Origin: Tetraselmis striata
Lineage: Eukaryota; Chlorophyta; Chlorodendrophyceae; Chlorodendrales; Chlorodendraceae
Length of the DNA: 64,000 bases
Assembly (NCBI GenBank): GCA_006384855.1
Contig: VCJN01000207.1
Location: 207,596-271,595 of the forward strand
Direction: 5' to 3'
The notes beneath the pieces are model-generated. The model was not told the origin of the DNA, did no database searches, and worked only from the letters and a program-made list of their open reading frames with translations. Positions 33,600-45,101 of this stretch are shown piece by piece. The position numbers and the translations under genes were made by a program. Within the stretch, counting starts at the first letter, position 1; every line of letters starts with the position of its first letter.

Positions 33600-34205
33600 A
33601 TAGAAAACGTCCACTACAGCAATTGCGCGGTGGAAGCAGCACCAGAAGAGGGTGCGGAATAAGCACGGGCAGACGCATCAGACTTGGCCGTCTGCACTAC
33701 TCCCGCAGAGAGAATGCTGCCCAAGGTAACATGCACGCAAGATGAGACTCGCTGCAACAACCCCCGCCGCGTGCGCGACAAGTGATGGCGGAACTCAACG
33801 GATTGCCTGGCAATAAAGTTTCGAAGAGCCTGGACGGACATACCGCGAAGGAAGCATGAATTCGGGGCGGAAGGACCGTCAGGGAAGTTGCGCACATCAA
33901 GTAACACCGCGAAGATATAGATCACTGTTAGCGGATTATCCGAGGCGGCCGCGGTCCTCAACCACAAAAGGGTAGTACCAATGAACACCCTGCACTACCG
34001 GGGCGGACGGAAGACGCCCTGTCCGCCGCTAGCTTGTACCGCTCCGTTTCGATCGCCGCAATCCCCGGGGTGCTCCAGCGGGGGTCGTTGCCCTAAGTGG
34101 TGGTCGTGGAGGACACGCACGCGAAATCGAACATGTAATCGCACGCCGCCCCGCCGCCCCCCCTCACCCCGCCAGCGTCAAATCTGACAGCCGCGAGCGG
34201 TCCGC
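33600..34205 (-). pseudogene. LINE fragment, C-terminal nuclease-like domain (copy-3 subfamily)
   Basis: The minus strand from 34205 repeats the 3' part of the LINE at 8235-8890: RSRL/SDLTLAG, a G-rich run, FDFACVSST, HWYYPFVVEDRGRL and a C-terminal LRNFIARQSVEFRHHLSRTR. Two frameshifts and a small deletion are present. The 3' side ends in a T/A-rich tail near 33530-33600. It is 5' truncated, like the other copies. Confidence 0.65.
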
Positions 34206-35450
34206 GGCTGTAATATTTAAGATAATATCGGAAGGTAGCGACTATTCTACTATATTATCATATTCGACTACATTAATATTAATATTAATATTAATGAGCA
34301 GTGCCTTGAGTGGATGAGTTGATGCTGACATATGTATTGACAGAAGGCAATATCTCAAACCCATACAGCACATACATTATTATGACCGCGGCAAGATATG
34401 CGAAGTCAAATACGAGTAAAAAGAAGCACACCGTATAAATTCAAGGATACATACCCGATGTCAGTCATGACTACGATCGCTTCCCGATCGCCTGTTGCAC
34501 AATAACATAGCCGCTACAGGTAGTCGCTATTCGGCGCATCATGTGGCCAGCATATGATAGCAAGTTATTGATTGTCGTTCAGGCCCCCCCCCCTTTTGAG
34601 CGCCCCGTTTCTCTCTCCTGCTGAATCCACAAAGGACTACAAAGTACTGCCAGAAGCACTGCAAAGATATAATTGGGATGTTATATCAATGTTGGTGATG
34701 TCCGGCAAGCAGGCATTCATTTTGAACACGCTCTTACGTTGCCATTGGAAGTACATGTACAAGAAAGAACAATCTTGAACAAAACCACAAGCATTATTAC
34801 ATAATTTACATTGTGAAAGTGATATTATTATCCCCGTGCCCTCCCTGCGAGGACCCGTGTCTGAACCTGCGTACCATATATACTATCCCTACATAAAGAT
34901 TTGAAAAATGGCCTAAAGAAGAAATCGCTACTTCTCCCGCGGGACAAAGGCCGCCATATCGGGAGAAATAGGGCCCATTTATCCCGTTGGACTGTGCTGG
35001 AGAAGTCTTCCTCCCGCGGGAGAATTAGGGACCTAGTACATCGCGCTTACCTTCCCACGGGCCCGCCGTAGTGCGCATCCCGTCGATAGGCATTGTCGGC
35101 GCGTCGTCGAGGTGCCGCGCCATGCACAGCCCGACGGGACGATACCGGCCCCACGCCCCCCAACCCGGCGCGGCGGAGCATGCGTAGCCGCCGCAGCCCG
35201 CAGCCTCCCCCCTCCCCTTAGTCGACCGAATCCTTCGCCTAGCTATACTGCATAGCTACGTGACGGGTGTTAGCGGAAACTTGGTGAGTCGAGGCCCCTT
35301 CGTCGTGGATGGTCGCGACTCATCTGCCGCGGCCAACTCGCTTCCACCGTGTGCAGCCCCTCCTCGCCTCGACTCAGCCCTAGTCCCTTAGTGAGAAGAA
35401 GGTCATATGCATATTCGGACGTATCTAAACATGTGTGAGGCGGAGCGGGG
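34206..35450. other. No gene seen; AT-rich, then GC-rich
   Basis: An (ATTAAT)4 microsatellite lies at about 34272-34296. The AT-rich part to 34900 contains no coding signal. From 34940 there are repeated CTCCCGCGGGA words, each a small palindrome (34938, 35024). Nothing is recognised. Confidence 0.4.
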
Positions 35451-35657
35451 AGAATGACCACAGATGAGCGGGTTGGTTGGGCGGGGAAGGTCGATCCAAT
35501 CCCATCACAACCACTCCGCATGAAAGTACTGTCGGATTGCAACGGGTCCGTTTCTCTCGTGATCCGGGAGAAATCGCGATTTCGACTTCCAACATGGGTG
35601 CTACGTCTCCGGTACGAATGCAGATCTCCCTCGAGGCAGAACACGCAGGAGAAATGG

Positions 35658-35773
35658 CTATTTATGTTTCTCCCCTATTCGAACATGGGCTTAATGCCCA
35701 TATTCGAAAACATAAATATGCTATTTATGTTTCTCCCCTATTCGAACATGGGCTTAATGCCCATATTCGAAAA
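35658..35773. repeat. Tandem 63-bp hairpin repeat
   Basis: Two units starting at 35658 and 35721 are nearly identical. Each contains TTCGAACATGGGC, a TTAAT loop and GCCCATATTCGAA, a 13-bp stem with one mismatch, framed by ATTTATGTTT and AACATAAAT so that the stem can extend. GCCCATATTCGAAAAGC recurs at 37880-37897, linking this cluster to the foldback repeat at 37.8 kb. Confidence 0.7.
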
Positions 35774-35858
35774 GCCGCTAGAACAGCTATACCCATAGAT
35801 ACGCCGCTAATCTATGGAAACCCCTTATTCGAAAAGCCGCTAGATCGTATATTCAACC

Positions 35859-35949
35859 GTCTAGGACGTCGTAGATTCAACATGGGAAGGTCCTGGATTA
35901 GCGGAAATTTAGGACAAATCGAGATAACATCTACGACGTCCTAGATTCG
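35859..35949. repeat. Inverted repeat GTCTAGGACGTCGTAGATTC
   Basis: The 18-20 bp arm at 35859-35878 is matched by its inverse (ATCTACGACGTCCTAGATTC) at 35929-35948, leaving a 50-base loop. It lies directly after the tandem hairpins. Confidence 0.6.
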
Positions 35950-35959
35950 AATCGAGGGT

Positions 35960-37760
35960 CTTTCGGGCCCATCCGGAACTAGCCACCCACCCGGGAACCA
36001 TCGCGACTACCGCCAACTCCACCAGGCACTCGTCCGCCACCAACCGTGCCCGGATCCCGGCACCTATTCAGTGCCGCTCTGCGCCATATGTGACCCCACG
36101 ATGGCGACCGAGGGCGGAGCCGCGCCGACCACGGCCGGCGATCACTAGAACCCGGACGGCCTAGTGATTGCTTCAAACGCTCAACGGACGACCCGTCGAG
36201 TACTTTCCTGCCGTGGGAGTTGTGCCGATCAGTGACATGAGTAGACACAATTGAAATTGAAATTCAAATTGATTACAACGTGCTAGCATGCTGCTCGGTC
36301 CAATGCTTTTACCGCATTGTTCTTAGGACTTGCCATCTCTAAGCATAGTAGGGAACACATATATTGTAGTTACAGCTCAAGCTTTCTGCCATCCTCTTTT
36401 CGTTTCCAATCTCCGCCTCCTTCCGTCATGTGATCATTAGCTTTCATTGTTATTATCCGGATGAGTTATCGCTAGTACGAGCGACTACCGCCGATTGGTT
36501 GGGGGCTACGGATGCAGTTATCCCCCCCCCCCCCCCCCCCCCCGAAAACGTTTTCCCGTACATCGGTAATGCACCAGCACCGCGCAATTTTCGGTCGCCG
36601 TGCCGCTTCTTGGCTCCACATGCCGCCATCGCTGAAAATATCCCGCAGGTCGCGGCGTTGATCGCCCCGTCGCGCCGGCCGTGGCTGTCCACTGGCTTCG
36701 GCCGCGGTCCGCCGCTTCTGCCTCAACCGCGCCCGCCCGAGCTCTTGCGGTAGGGTCACGAAGGGGGACTGGAGAGGGAAAGGCGCCCCCCCCCCCCCCC
36801 CCTTCCGCTTGTCGTCGGTCCATGGTCGGCAGACCGATCATGCTCGCCCGCGCGCAGCGCGCCATGTCGCTGTAGCCATTTGTCCCGGGTCGGACCGGGT
36901 TGGCCGCGAGCTGACTCCTCCCGGTGCATGGCCGCGACTTCCTTAGGGCACTCCGGCCCCCGTTTCCTGGCCCCTCACTAGCCGCCAGGCACCTTTCATC
37001 TCCGCCCCCGAGCGCCCCACCCTCTTTAAGTGCCGGGCTCCCGTCTCCTTGCGCTCGCCGCCCACGCCCGTTCTTACGGGACGGCTGAGGGGTGTGCCGA
37101 GCGGGTTGGCCGCAAGGCGCCGCCGAACACTCCATTATAATAGGCCGGGAGTTGAGTGTCTCACAGGTGGAACACATACCGGGGGGGGGGGGGGGGGGGG
37201 GTAAAAGCCGGATCTTCCGCATATCGGTCGCGGGTCGTACCGAGGTACCAAGACACGATTTTATTTCGAGTAGCCCTCGCGAGTATGCTGCTCCCGCTGA
37301 GTCGTACACACCCCCTCCCCACCCGTAGGCGGATCCTAGTGAGGCCGACGCAGTGCCGAGGTCGTATGCGGACTAATTTTAGCAGGCCCCCGTACATACA
37401 TGGCTGCTGCCCGGCGGCGCCAACAGTTAGGCGCTACCGAAACTATGAGTGTGTTTTTTTTTAAACCGTAGGGCTCCACGGTCGTCGCAGGATCAGAGGA
37501 CCCGCCACAACCGGCCACCCCGCTCAGCCCCCTTCCGCATTCAGCAGCCGGGCACGGGCCTCATGGGTTACCAGGGCCCATCACGTGGAGGTGGGGATGG
37601 TGCCGCCGGGCATGCCGCACCCATCCATGATCCTCCGCTCATGGTGGGCCTCTGCATGGCGGCGGGCGCCGAGGAGACACATGGTGTAGCAAAGGTAGGG
37701 ATAGGGAGAAGTGGTGGGGTCCATGGCGGCCGCTGGGCTGCCGGCAAAATCCCGCTGGCG
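35960..37760. other. GC-rich non-coding region with three homopolymer tracts
   Basis: C22 at 36522-36543, C17 at 36786-36802 and G21 at 37181-37201. ORFs on both strands are Pro- or Gly-runs read from these tracts and have no family features. Confidence 0.45.
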
Positions 37761-37771
37761 CGAGTGGCGCG

Positions 37772-38016
37772 GCGAGATGACGATTTGAGACGGTTATTCG
37801 ACTATGGATTTTGTCACTTTTTCGTAGATCGCGCGCGCTGTCTCGTAGATCGGCGAAATAATCTAGAAATAAGTTAAGCCCATATTCGAAAAGCGGCTAA
37901 TTCTTCAGTCGAGGATCCAAGCAACTTCCTAGATTATTTCGCCAATCTAGGAGACATCGCGCGCGATCTACGATTTTACCCCATATTCGAAGAACCGTCT
38001 CAAATCGTCATCTCGC
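37772..38016. repeat. Long foldback: two ~90-bp inverted arms around a 60-base loop
   Basis: The left arm (37772-37867) begins GCGAGATGACGATTTGAGAC and includes CGTAGATCGCGCGCG and GGCGAAATAATCTAG. The right arm (37928-38016) is its inverse with about 85-90 percent match. The transcript would form a single long imperfect hairpin. It shares CCCATATTCGAA words with the 35.7-kb repeats. It may be a foldback transposon or a small-RNA precursor. Confidence 0.7.
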
Positions 38017-38469
38017 TACGGCAGCGCGCCCCCCGCGCCAGCCCCCGCTACCGGGATCGGGCCACCAATCCGAAGCCGCCGCGGCCCGCATCACGGCTCA
38101 CTGTCCCACCCGTCGGTACTCAAACTCATAGCCCCCTCCCCCCGCTACTCGACGGGCCGCCAGTCCACCGTCCCCAAGCGCCAACGGGAGCCGTCCGAAT
38201 CATGATGATCGCCAATCGCGGTTGGCGTATCTCCTCCTCCCTCGGTCGCCATCGTGGGGTATGGTGAAGGTCGTGCAACGCGGAATAGAGCTAGCCTAAC
38301 CGGATCAAGGGATACATAATGACCGAGGCCACGGAATCGGCACCTATACTTGCATGGCGCCGCAGCGCACGGGAATCGCAAATACCTATATTTTTTATGC
38401 GCGCCTATGCGGAATGTCACACAGTTCTACTCACTTCGCCACCATAACGCACCCACCAACACTCACAAA

Positions 38470-39155
38470 TGCCAACAACGGCGTACGAGAGTAAGAGGTC
38501 TCGCAAGGCGAGGGCACGGGCGACGGCGGCGGCTGCGGCGGCTGCGGCGGCTCGCGAGTGCCGATGCCGGCGGACAGCGGGCGAGCCATGGCGGGCGGGC
38601 TGCGGCCGGCACGCCACCCCCGCTGCCGCCTGCTGAACTTGGCGGACGGACGCCTCGCCAGGCGACGCAGGTGGCAACCGGTGTGTCAGTGGCGGACGCG
38701 TTGACCACTAAGGTCTTACGCAAGGCCGTGGAGGGTGATGCGCCGAGGGCCGCAGCGGCGCAGCACCGCGAAACGGTGAAGGAGCTGCGGTCGCGGCTGT
38801 TGGGTGCCGAGATATCAGCGGAGCAAAGCAAAGAAGCCGCGCGATCCCCAGTCGAAGTTGTATGTACCATCATCGGTACAACGTCAGAAAGCGCACGCAC
38901 GGTGCTGACGAGGAGGACTGTGAGGCGGGGGATGAGTCAGGCAGCGAGTCAGCGGAGGGCGGGGATAACAGCGACAGCGGTGAGGAGCCGAGACAGCACA
39001 TACGGCGGAATCGCCCGAAAGGGCTGCATTATAATACGATGCGGAGGGCATCCCCGGTATCGAAGGACTGCATTGATGCGTACATCCGCGCGCGGCGTTC
39101 ACCGCACATCATGCTACCGGACATTCTTGACTACATCGTTGACATCTCTACCTGA
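38470..39155 (+). pseudogene. Hypothetical protein, frameshifted
   Basis: Begins with ATG 38468-38470 in one frame (basic, then an Ala run coded by GCG/GCT repeats), continues in another frame as TPRQATQVATGVSVADALTT with a coiled-coil-like HRETVKELRSRLLGAE, and after a second shift as an acidic Ser/Glu/Asp stretch and HYNTMRRASPVSKDCIDAYI, ending at TGA 39153-39155. This could be a gag-like or host protein; no domain is recognised. Confidence 0.3.
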
Positions 39156-39159
39156 TGCT

Positions 39160-40410
39160 CCGAGTAGTGCCGCAACTCTACAAGCACACAATGGCGAAGG
39201 TGGCGGGGTGGGCGGGGCCAGGGCGGGCGGGGGGCGGGGCCAGGCTAGGGCGGGCGGCGGGCCGTTCGGGTCGCGGGCCGGCCGCCAGACTGCGATGGCA
39301 GTAGCCGCTGCCGCGACCCGCGAGCAGCATGCCCGCCGCCGTGGCGGTCCTAGCCGAAACCGGATGTAGATAATTTATTCCGCCCGCCCACTGCCGCGCG
39401 CCTCGCGCCCTCGCCGCCCAATGCCGCGCGCCCGCTCGCTGGCACTGCCGCGCGCTATCGCGGATTCGGCCAGTAGCTGCGAGATTATCGGGCTTTTAGA
39501 GCCAAAAGCAAAACTAGTCCACCGCGCGGATATACCGTCGCGATGGCGTGTGATATGCGCCCGATGGAGTTTATTACGAGTATGTCATGGAAGGACATAC
39601 GAGTGTCATTATACTTGTGAGATTACGGGGAATTAAAGGGTATTAGAGGCTAATTACGAGGTGGTCCGGTAGACTAGTGTCCCACGCACACCTCGCCGCA
39701 TGCTCCCTCCCATAGGCCGTGTGCCCTATGTACCTAAAGTTGACACGAGTCAACTTGGGGTAGTGCATGAAGGGCTCCATCCCCCCTAGACAACATGGAT
39801 GTGGCAATCTCTCCGTGTAGCGCCCAATGGACTCACCCGAAGTACCGCGGCCTCAAGGCGGTCACATCGGCGGCTTCACCATCACTCGCCAGCTTAGAGA
39901 AGACGGCCATGGTAGGGCGGACGGGCCTTAGCCCACGGAGAGACGTGTGGGACATGCGGGGATGAGGTTGGCGAGTAGCACATGCTTGCCGGCTCCGGGC
40001 GGCTGGGACGAAGTGTACAATGGCGCCATTGCGACGCCTCCAGAAGTTCCTGAGGACACCATTACGAGTAACGGCTGTGCGGGTGCGGCCGGATATGATA
40101 ACAACATGCGTCCCGGGTCGCGCGCAGCCGCCGCAGTAGACCGCATGAATAAGGTGCGGAATCCGTACGGGCATCCCGTACAAGTACATGTGATAATCTG
40201 CGGCTGCGCGCGAAATCAATACGAAAATAACCTTAGATGTGCGACTACAAATCTAGTGGCCTTTCACAGTAATCTGGGCTTAACTCATGTGGCTTATTGT
40301 AGTTTTAGGAATAAGGGCTTGTGAGGTACGGTGTCATGTGCTTCCCTAAAGACAATAAATCCCTACCATCGGATATACACCTACCATACATTATGTATTT
40401 ATACCTACCA
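39160..40410. other. No gene seen; GC-box-like tandem words
   Basis: At 39200-39260 GGGCGGGGCCAGGCTAGGGC-type words are repeated three to four times. The rest holds only short random ORFs. Confidence 0.4.
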
Positions 40411-40414
40411 TACC

Positions 40415-40500
40415 TAATATGTCTCTTTTGTTGGCAACCTTTCACAATTGCTTTTAGTTCTTCTTTTAGTGCGCATATGTTAATAAAAGCATTGATGTAA
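40415..40500 (+). repeat. LINE 3' tail module, solitary copy
   Basis: TATGTCTCTTTTGTTGGCAA, CCTTTCACAATTGCTTTTAG, AGTGCGCATATGTTAATA and GCATTGATGTAAGA match the tail at 5835-5944 closely. No coding part of the LINE precedes it, so fewer than 100 bp were inserted. Confidence 0.6.
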
Positions 40501-41183
40501 GAAAAGATCCTTACCATCGGGGTCGACCTAATCACTACCATCGGGGAGCTAACATCGGGTGTTTTAGCGACGGTTTATGCTATGTTCGGAATTCTAGGAT
40601 TTATTGTTTGGGTCCACTGTATATTCATATGTATGTTGTAGGACTGGGTATTGATACCAAAGTCAATCAAACATCAGTCTCACGGGCATAGTGGGGTTGG
40701 CTGTTGTGGGAGTAGGTGGTGTGATGTCCAATCGCGGCCCGCGGTCTGGGTGCTGCGGCGGGGGTGTCGAATGGAACCTAAAACAAATGACGTGGCGCCG
40801 GCAAGGATAATGCGCGCAGGCAGCCGTAATGCCAAGCGCGAGCGTCGTCGCCGTAAGCGCGTCGCTAAGGATGACTCTACAGTACGGTGCTAAGTATTGT
40901 TTGGGATTCAGCGTTTTGTTTTGGGGATGATATCATCCGGAACTCCCCCTTGTCTTTTTTTCTCAGGGAGAAACCGCCAGCTAAAAAGACAAAACTGCAT
41001 GGTAGTTGTCATGGCCTGGCCCGGGGGGGGGGGGGGGGCGGACAAGAGCCGAAATTGGCAGGGAGGTTAAGTGGAAGCGTGGAGAGAAACGGAGTCAAGG
41101 GGGGCGCTGCGTGTAACGCAACGAAACTGGAAGATGGCATGCTCAGTTGTTATGGCTGCTTTTATGTCTACTACTCGTGATGC

Positions 41184-42083
41184 ACCCAAAAAGGGGGGCA
41201 ACGGCAAGTGTCTGGTAGTAGCCCGTACAACGGACCAGCACAGTAGCCGGAAAAGCGGTTAGGTAAAGGAGGAAACCCCATAAACAAGCTTAGAACATTT
41301 CAAAGTTGAGTTTGGTTTTGCCAGTGATGAGCGAACGCAGGGAGCGGTAGATTGACGGAGAAGGCGTTTGTAGCGCCAGGTCGTGAAGGGAAGGCACCGG
41401 GAAGGCCACCGGTGCGGAGTCTTGTTGGACTTGGAAGTGGCGGAGGGGCGAGATGTGACCAAAGAAGAACAACGCGCACGGCGAAGGAAGGACATTGGGT
41501 TCGATGTAGTCCAGAATAACGTCGGAGTTGGTAGCCCAACCGCCTTGCTAGCGGATGTGGGACAGTGGGCGGGGCTCCGTTGGCGTTTGCGGCAGATGCC
41601 GCATCTTTGCGAATAAGGTTGTATGAGCTCCAGGAAGAGCCGGCAAGGGGAGTAGCACCGACAAGACGAACGGCCGTAGAGAGCCAGTCCGACATTGTAT
41701 AGCGGCAGTCCAAGGTTTGGACTGCTCACTTGGGGTGACCGCCCATAAGTTTGATATAGCCAAGGCAACAGGGCCCAGGGGCGCAGATTGTCCGTGGTCG
41801 ATGAAGTGGTGGAGGAGACGCGCAACGGTGTCGGAGCAGCACGCGCAAGTCGTCGGGACCGCGTCGACCGGCGCGTCCCTTCTCGCGGCACACACACCTG
41901 CGGGGCAATGTTGTAGTTGTCGACATGCACGGCCCGCACTCGGCAGGCCACACCAGTAAGTCCCTTGGCAGAGAACATGAAGTGCTGCACCAAAAAAGGG
42001 GGCAACTACAGGTGCCCAGTAATCCGTACCACTGACCAGCACAGTAGCCGGAAAAGCGGTTAGGTAAAAGAGGAAACCCCACA
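41184..42083 (-). pseudogene. Probable retroelement remnant with Cys/His pairs, framed by ~100-bp direct repeats
   Basis: Direct repeats at about 41184-41283 and 41985-42083 share CACCCAAAAA(A)GGGGGCAAC, GGACCAGCACAGTAGCCGGA and AAGCGGTTAGGTAAA. Between them the minus strand reads VDAVPTTCACCSDTVARLLH and HFIDHGQSAP, which has the C-x-x-C...D-T-V...H...H spacing of zf-RVT domains at the end of LINE proteins. Frame changes on either side make the rest unreadable. A solo-repeat-bounded LINE or DIRS remnant fits; the call is tentative. Confidence 0.35.
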
Positions 42084-42275
42084 AAGTTTTCAAGATTAAA
42101 AAATAAATGTGTCACTGCCTCAGCCACGGACGCCGATACCCACGATAAGCCACGACTACAAGGTGAACCTTTTACTCGTACGGGAGTACCAGCAGGTCCT
42201 AGGTAGCCGTCCACAGCAGTCTATACCAGCCGCACGCAGGCGAAGGTCCGAGGCGGGGCCAAGGATACCAACCTC

Positions 42276-44666
42276 ATGAAGCACGACCTCAGGATATTAG
42301 GTTGGCTACGGCTCTGCCTGTTGCTGCTGCTGGCCGGGATCGGCGACGCCGCTCGAGAGATGTCCAGCAGCGACAGAGCTGGCGACCTAATCGGTACCAG
42401 TACATACCCTTACCCCCCCCCCCCCCCCCCCCCCCGCCGGCATGCCGGAGGCCAGAGAATAGCGAACGAATCTACCTGTAGATCTAGGTGTGATAGGCGC
42501 AACCACACATACAGGTATGTGCGTCTGTTTGGTTACCAGTGCCCCGCAACTCCTGACGTAGACATGCCCACGGCTTCCCGTGCGAGCAGGTTGGATGGGT
42601 GAGACGCATCAGGTGCCTCGGCAACCCATAGCTCAGACATCGCACACCAGAGGGCCGCTGCAGGTCCGCCCGACCAATCCAGCTGTCTGTAACTTGCATG
42701 GCAATGCCATGAATGCGACTGACAGGGAGAGGGCTTCACCTGTGTCTGATGCAGTGATGCTTCACAGGTGCTCTCATGGGAGCGGCGGGCCTTCCTGTAC
42801 TCTGGCTTCCTCACCCTGGGTGCCATCCGCCCGCCAAATGCGTGCCGCCAACCCCCGCTGCATGCGCAAGCATACTTGATAGTCAGCTGGCCTAGCCTGG
42901 CAAGAGAGCTAATGCGGAGTGTGTGGGTGTCTAAACCGGATCCAGAGGAGTGCGATCACCTCATCTCTGTGGCAACACCCCGGATGTCGAGGTCGGGTGT
43001 GTGGATGCCGACTCAGGCGGCACCGTAGACAGCAAAGTCCGCACCAGCAGCGGCGCCTTCCTGAAGCGGCAGATGGTTTCAGTAATCGCAGGTGTGACAT
43101 GGCTCATGCGCTCTGGTTCACACATGCGGCGAGGCCACTGCCATCCTGACAGCAGCATGTGCTCCTGCCGTTGCTGATGCACAGGGATTGAGAGCAGGAT
43201 AGCGGCGTGGACCCTAATCAATGACACTCAGGGAGAGGGCATTCAGGTGCGACAAAACACGGATCGATGGTTACGGTTCCACAGCATTTGGTTGATAGGC
43301 TGCTGATCGATCCATGATGTCGCCATTCTGCTGTGCAGATCCTGCGGTATGAGTATGGCCAGAAGTATGATGAGGTGCGCCACAGCGTGATTGGGGAGTG
43401 AAAATTCTGGTCTTTCCGGGTCACTACTGTATGTCACCATGCTTTAAGAAGAGAGCAGCACTGGTCCTGCTGCTCTGCCTGCCATGGTCATTACTGGATG
43501 GGCCGAGCTGGGCTGGGTGCTAAATTTGCCACATCGAACTGCCACAATACAGCATTACGACTACTTTTTCCATGACGCCGCCAACCAAAACGGCGGAAAC
43601 CGCATGGCGACTGTTCTGATGTACCTCAGCGAAGTGGAGGAGGGCGGGGAGACGGTGAGTGGCCCGATACTGTGTCTCCATGGCATCTCCATCTGCACAG
43701 GCTTGCGAAGCTCATGTTGCGAGTGTTTGCGCGTGGCAGCTGTTTCCGAAGGCGGAGCTGTCGCCCTACCAGGAGGCACACCCTAGCGAGTTTTCAGAGT
43801 GTGGCATGAGAGGGCTGGCGGTCAGGCCAATAATGGCGATGGTGCGCACGCCCATTGCTCATATCCAGCAGCACATCGGCCCTGATGACACCCGAGTCTT
43901 GCTGTTTCTTCTATGGGGCTGCAATAATGATGGAAATTGCATCGGCACAGTAACCCCCTCCGCCCTATAACCCCCGCGATGAATCGCTGCAGCCCTTCTT
44001 TTCTTCTCACTGACGACAACTGGGGAGCTGGATGTGACGTCCATCCACGGGGGCTGCCCCGTCCTGCAAGGGACGAAGTGGAGCGCCACAAAATGGTATG
44101 TTAATGACTGGGCGTGGTTGGCCATGCCTTTGGGTCACTGACCTTTCACGGCGGGTTGCTTCCTCTCTGGGACCACACCGCCTGCAAACATGGGGCATGC
44201 GGTGGACGTATGGAGTCATGAATGATTATATGAAAAACCTGGTCTTGTTGCAATGCACCCGCTGGCTTGAGGCATGTCATTGCTCTTTGCAGGATTCACG
44301 TGGCGCCAATGGACACAGCGGGCGAGGTGCAGCATGTGGTGTTCACGCCTCCACCCCCTCCGCTCCCGCGAGGTGTGACGCACACTCTGATAAAAGCTCT
44401 CATGACAGCCGCACCGGCACACGTTGCAACTTGAGGCATCTGCAGTGTAGTGCCTGATGTGTTGTGCTGCTCCCTGGCGTGTCTCAGGCTGCATTGACAA
44501 ACACACGCAGTGCAAGTCGTGGGCCATGCAAGGGGAGTGCAATGCCAACTCAGCGTACATGTTGGGCAAGCCGGAGGAAGGCGTGGAGGGCGGTTGCCTA
44601 GCCAGCTGCGGAGCTTGCCACCTCATGCTCAGCAACACGCAGCATGAACCGCATATTGAAATATGA
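42276..44666 (+). CDS. Prolyl 4-hydroxylase (2OG-Fe(II) oxygenase) with ShK domain
   Basis: Exon 1 starts at ATG 42276 with a signal peptide or anchor (LRLCLLLLLAGIGDA). Core exons: 42768-42819, 42946-43091, 43185-43246, 43339-43374, 43553-43654, 43740-43841, 43993-44095, 44293-44372 and 44488-44666. Joined, they give FLTLEECDHLI, KVRTSSGAFL, IESRIAAWT, ILRYEYGQKYD, HYDYFF (Fe-binding H-x-D), YLSEVEEGGET, SIHGGCPV (distal His) and KWSATKW (2OG-binding Lys). The last exon encodes a ShK-type six-Cys module (CIDKHTQCKSWAMQGEC). The enzyme hydroxylates peptidyl proline, in algae mainly for cell-wall and glycoproteins, in the ER/Golgi. Two 1-nt deletions are apparent: SGV-VDAD near 42993 and RPI-GDA near 43831; the splice phases fit perfectly once they are allowed for. 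The link of exon 1 to exon 2 is unresolved, and C23 (42413-42435) follows the first 5' splice site. Pseudogene or sequencing indels cannot be separated. Confidence 0.88.
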
Positions 44667-45101
44667 GCATGGCTGAGACCCAGGGGTCAAGCTTGTCTTG
44701 TGTGGCTGTTGCTGCCAGAAAAGGCTAGCATGCCATTGTTGGAGGCAGCTCTTCCTGCCCCCCGCCCCCCTCCGGCCCCGTCCTCCTTCAAGCAATCAAT
44801 TGCGGCAGTTGATAGCCGCGAGTCTCATACGCAAGTAGCCAAGGACGCTCGTATCGTATTTACAATTTTGAAAATAGACATTGGTAGTATGCAGAATTGC
44901 TAGATGCGCCCAAAATGTACAGAAGCGTTTGCGGTTGGCGCCCAACCCAGCCGTGGAAACACACCAATGGGTGTTGCAAGCACCGGGCGGGTGATGCCAT
45001 GCGGTGGGGCTGTTCTCGCTGCTGTTCACTCCGGTGGAAGCCGCACAGGCATCGCTGAATCCGGAGCGGTGTGGTGTATGTATCTTGCACGATTTAGATA
45101 C

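Noticed and set aside
35658..35773. CRISPR array
   Set aside because: Only two units with no unique spacers, in a eukaryotic context; the unit is a hairpin, not repeat plus spacer.
36453..37309. Long minus-strand ORF of 263 codons
   Set aside because: It owes its length to GC-rich composition and crosses two homopolymer tracts; no domain or biased codon pattern was seen.
38145..38420. Minus-strand ORF of 91 codons beside the foldback
   Set aside because: No family features; composition matches the GC-rich surroundings.
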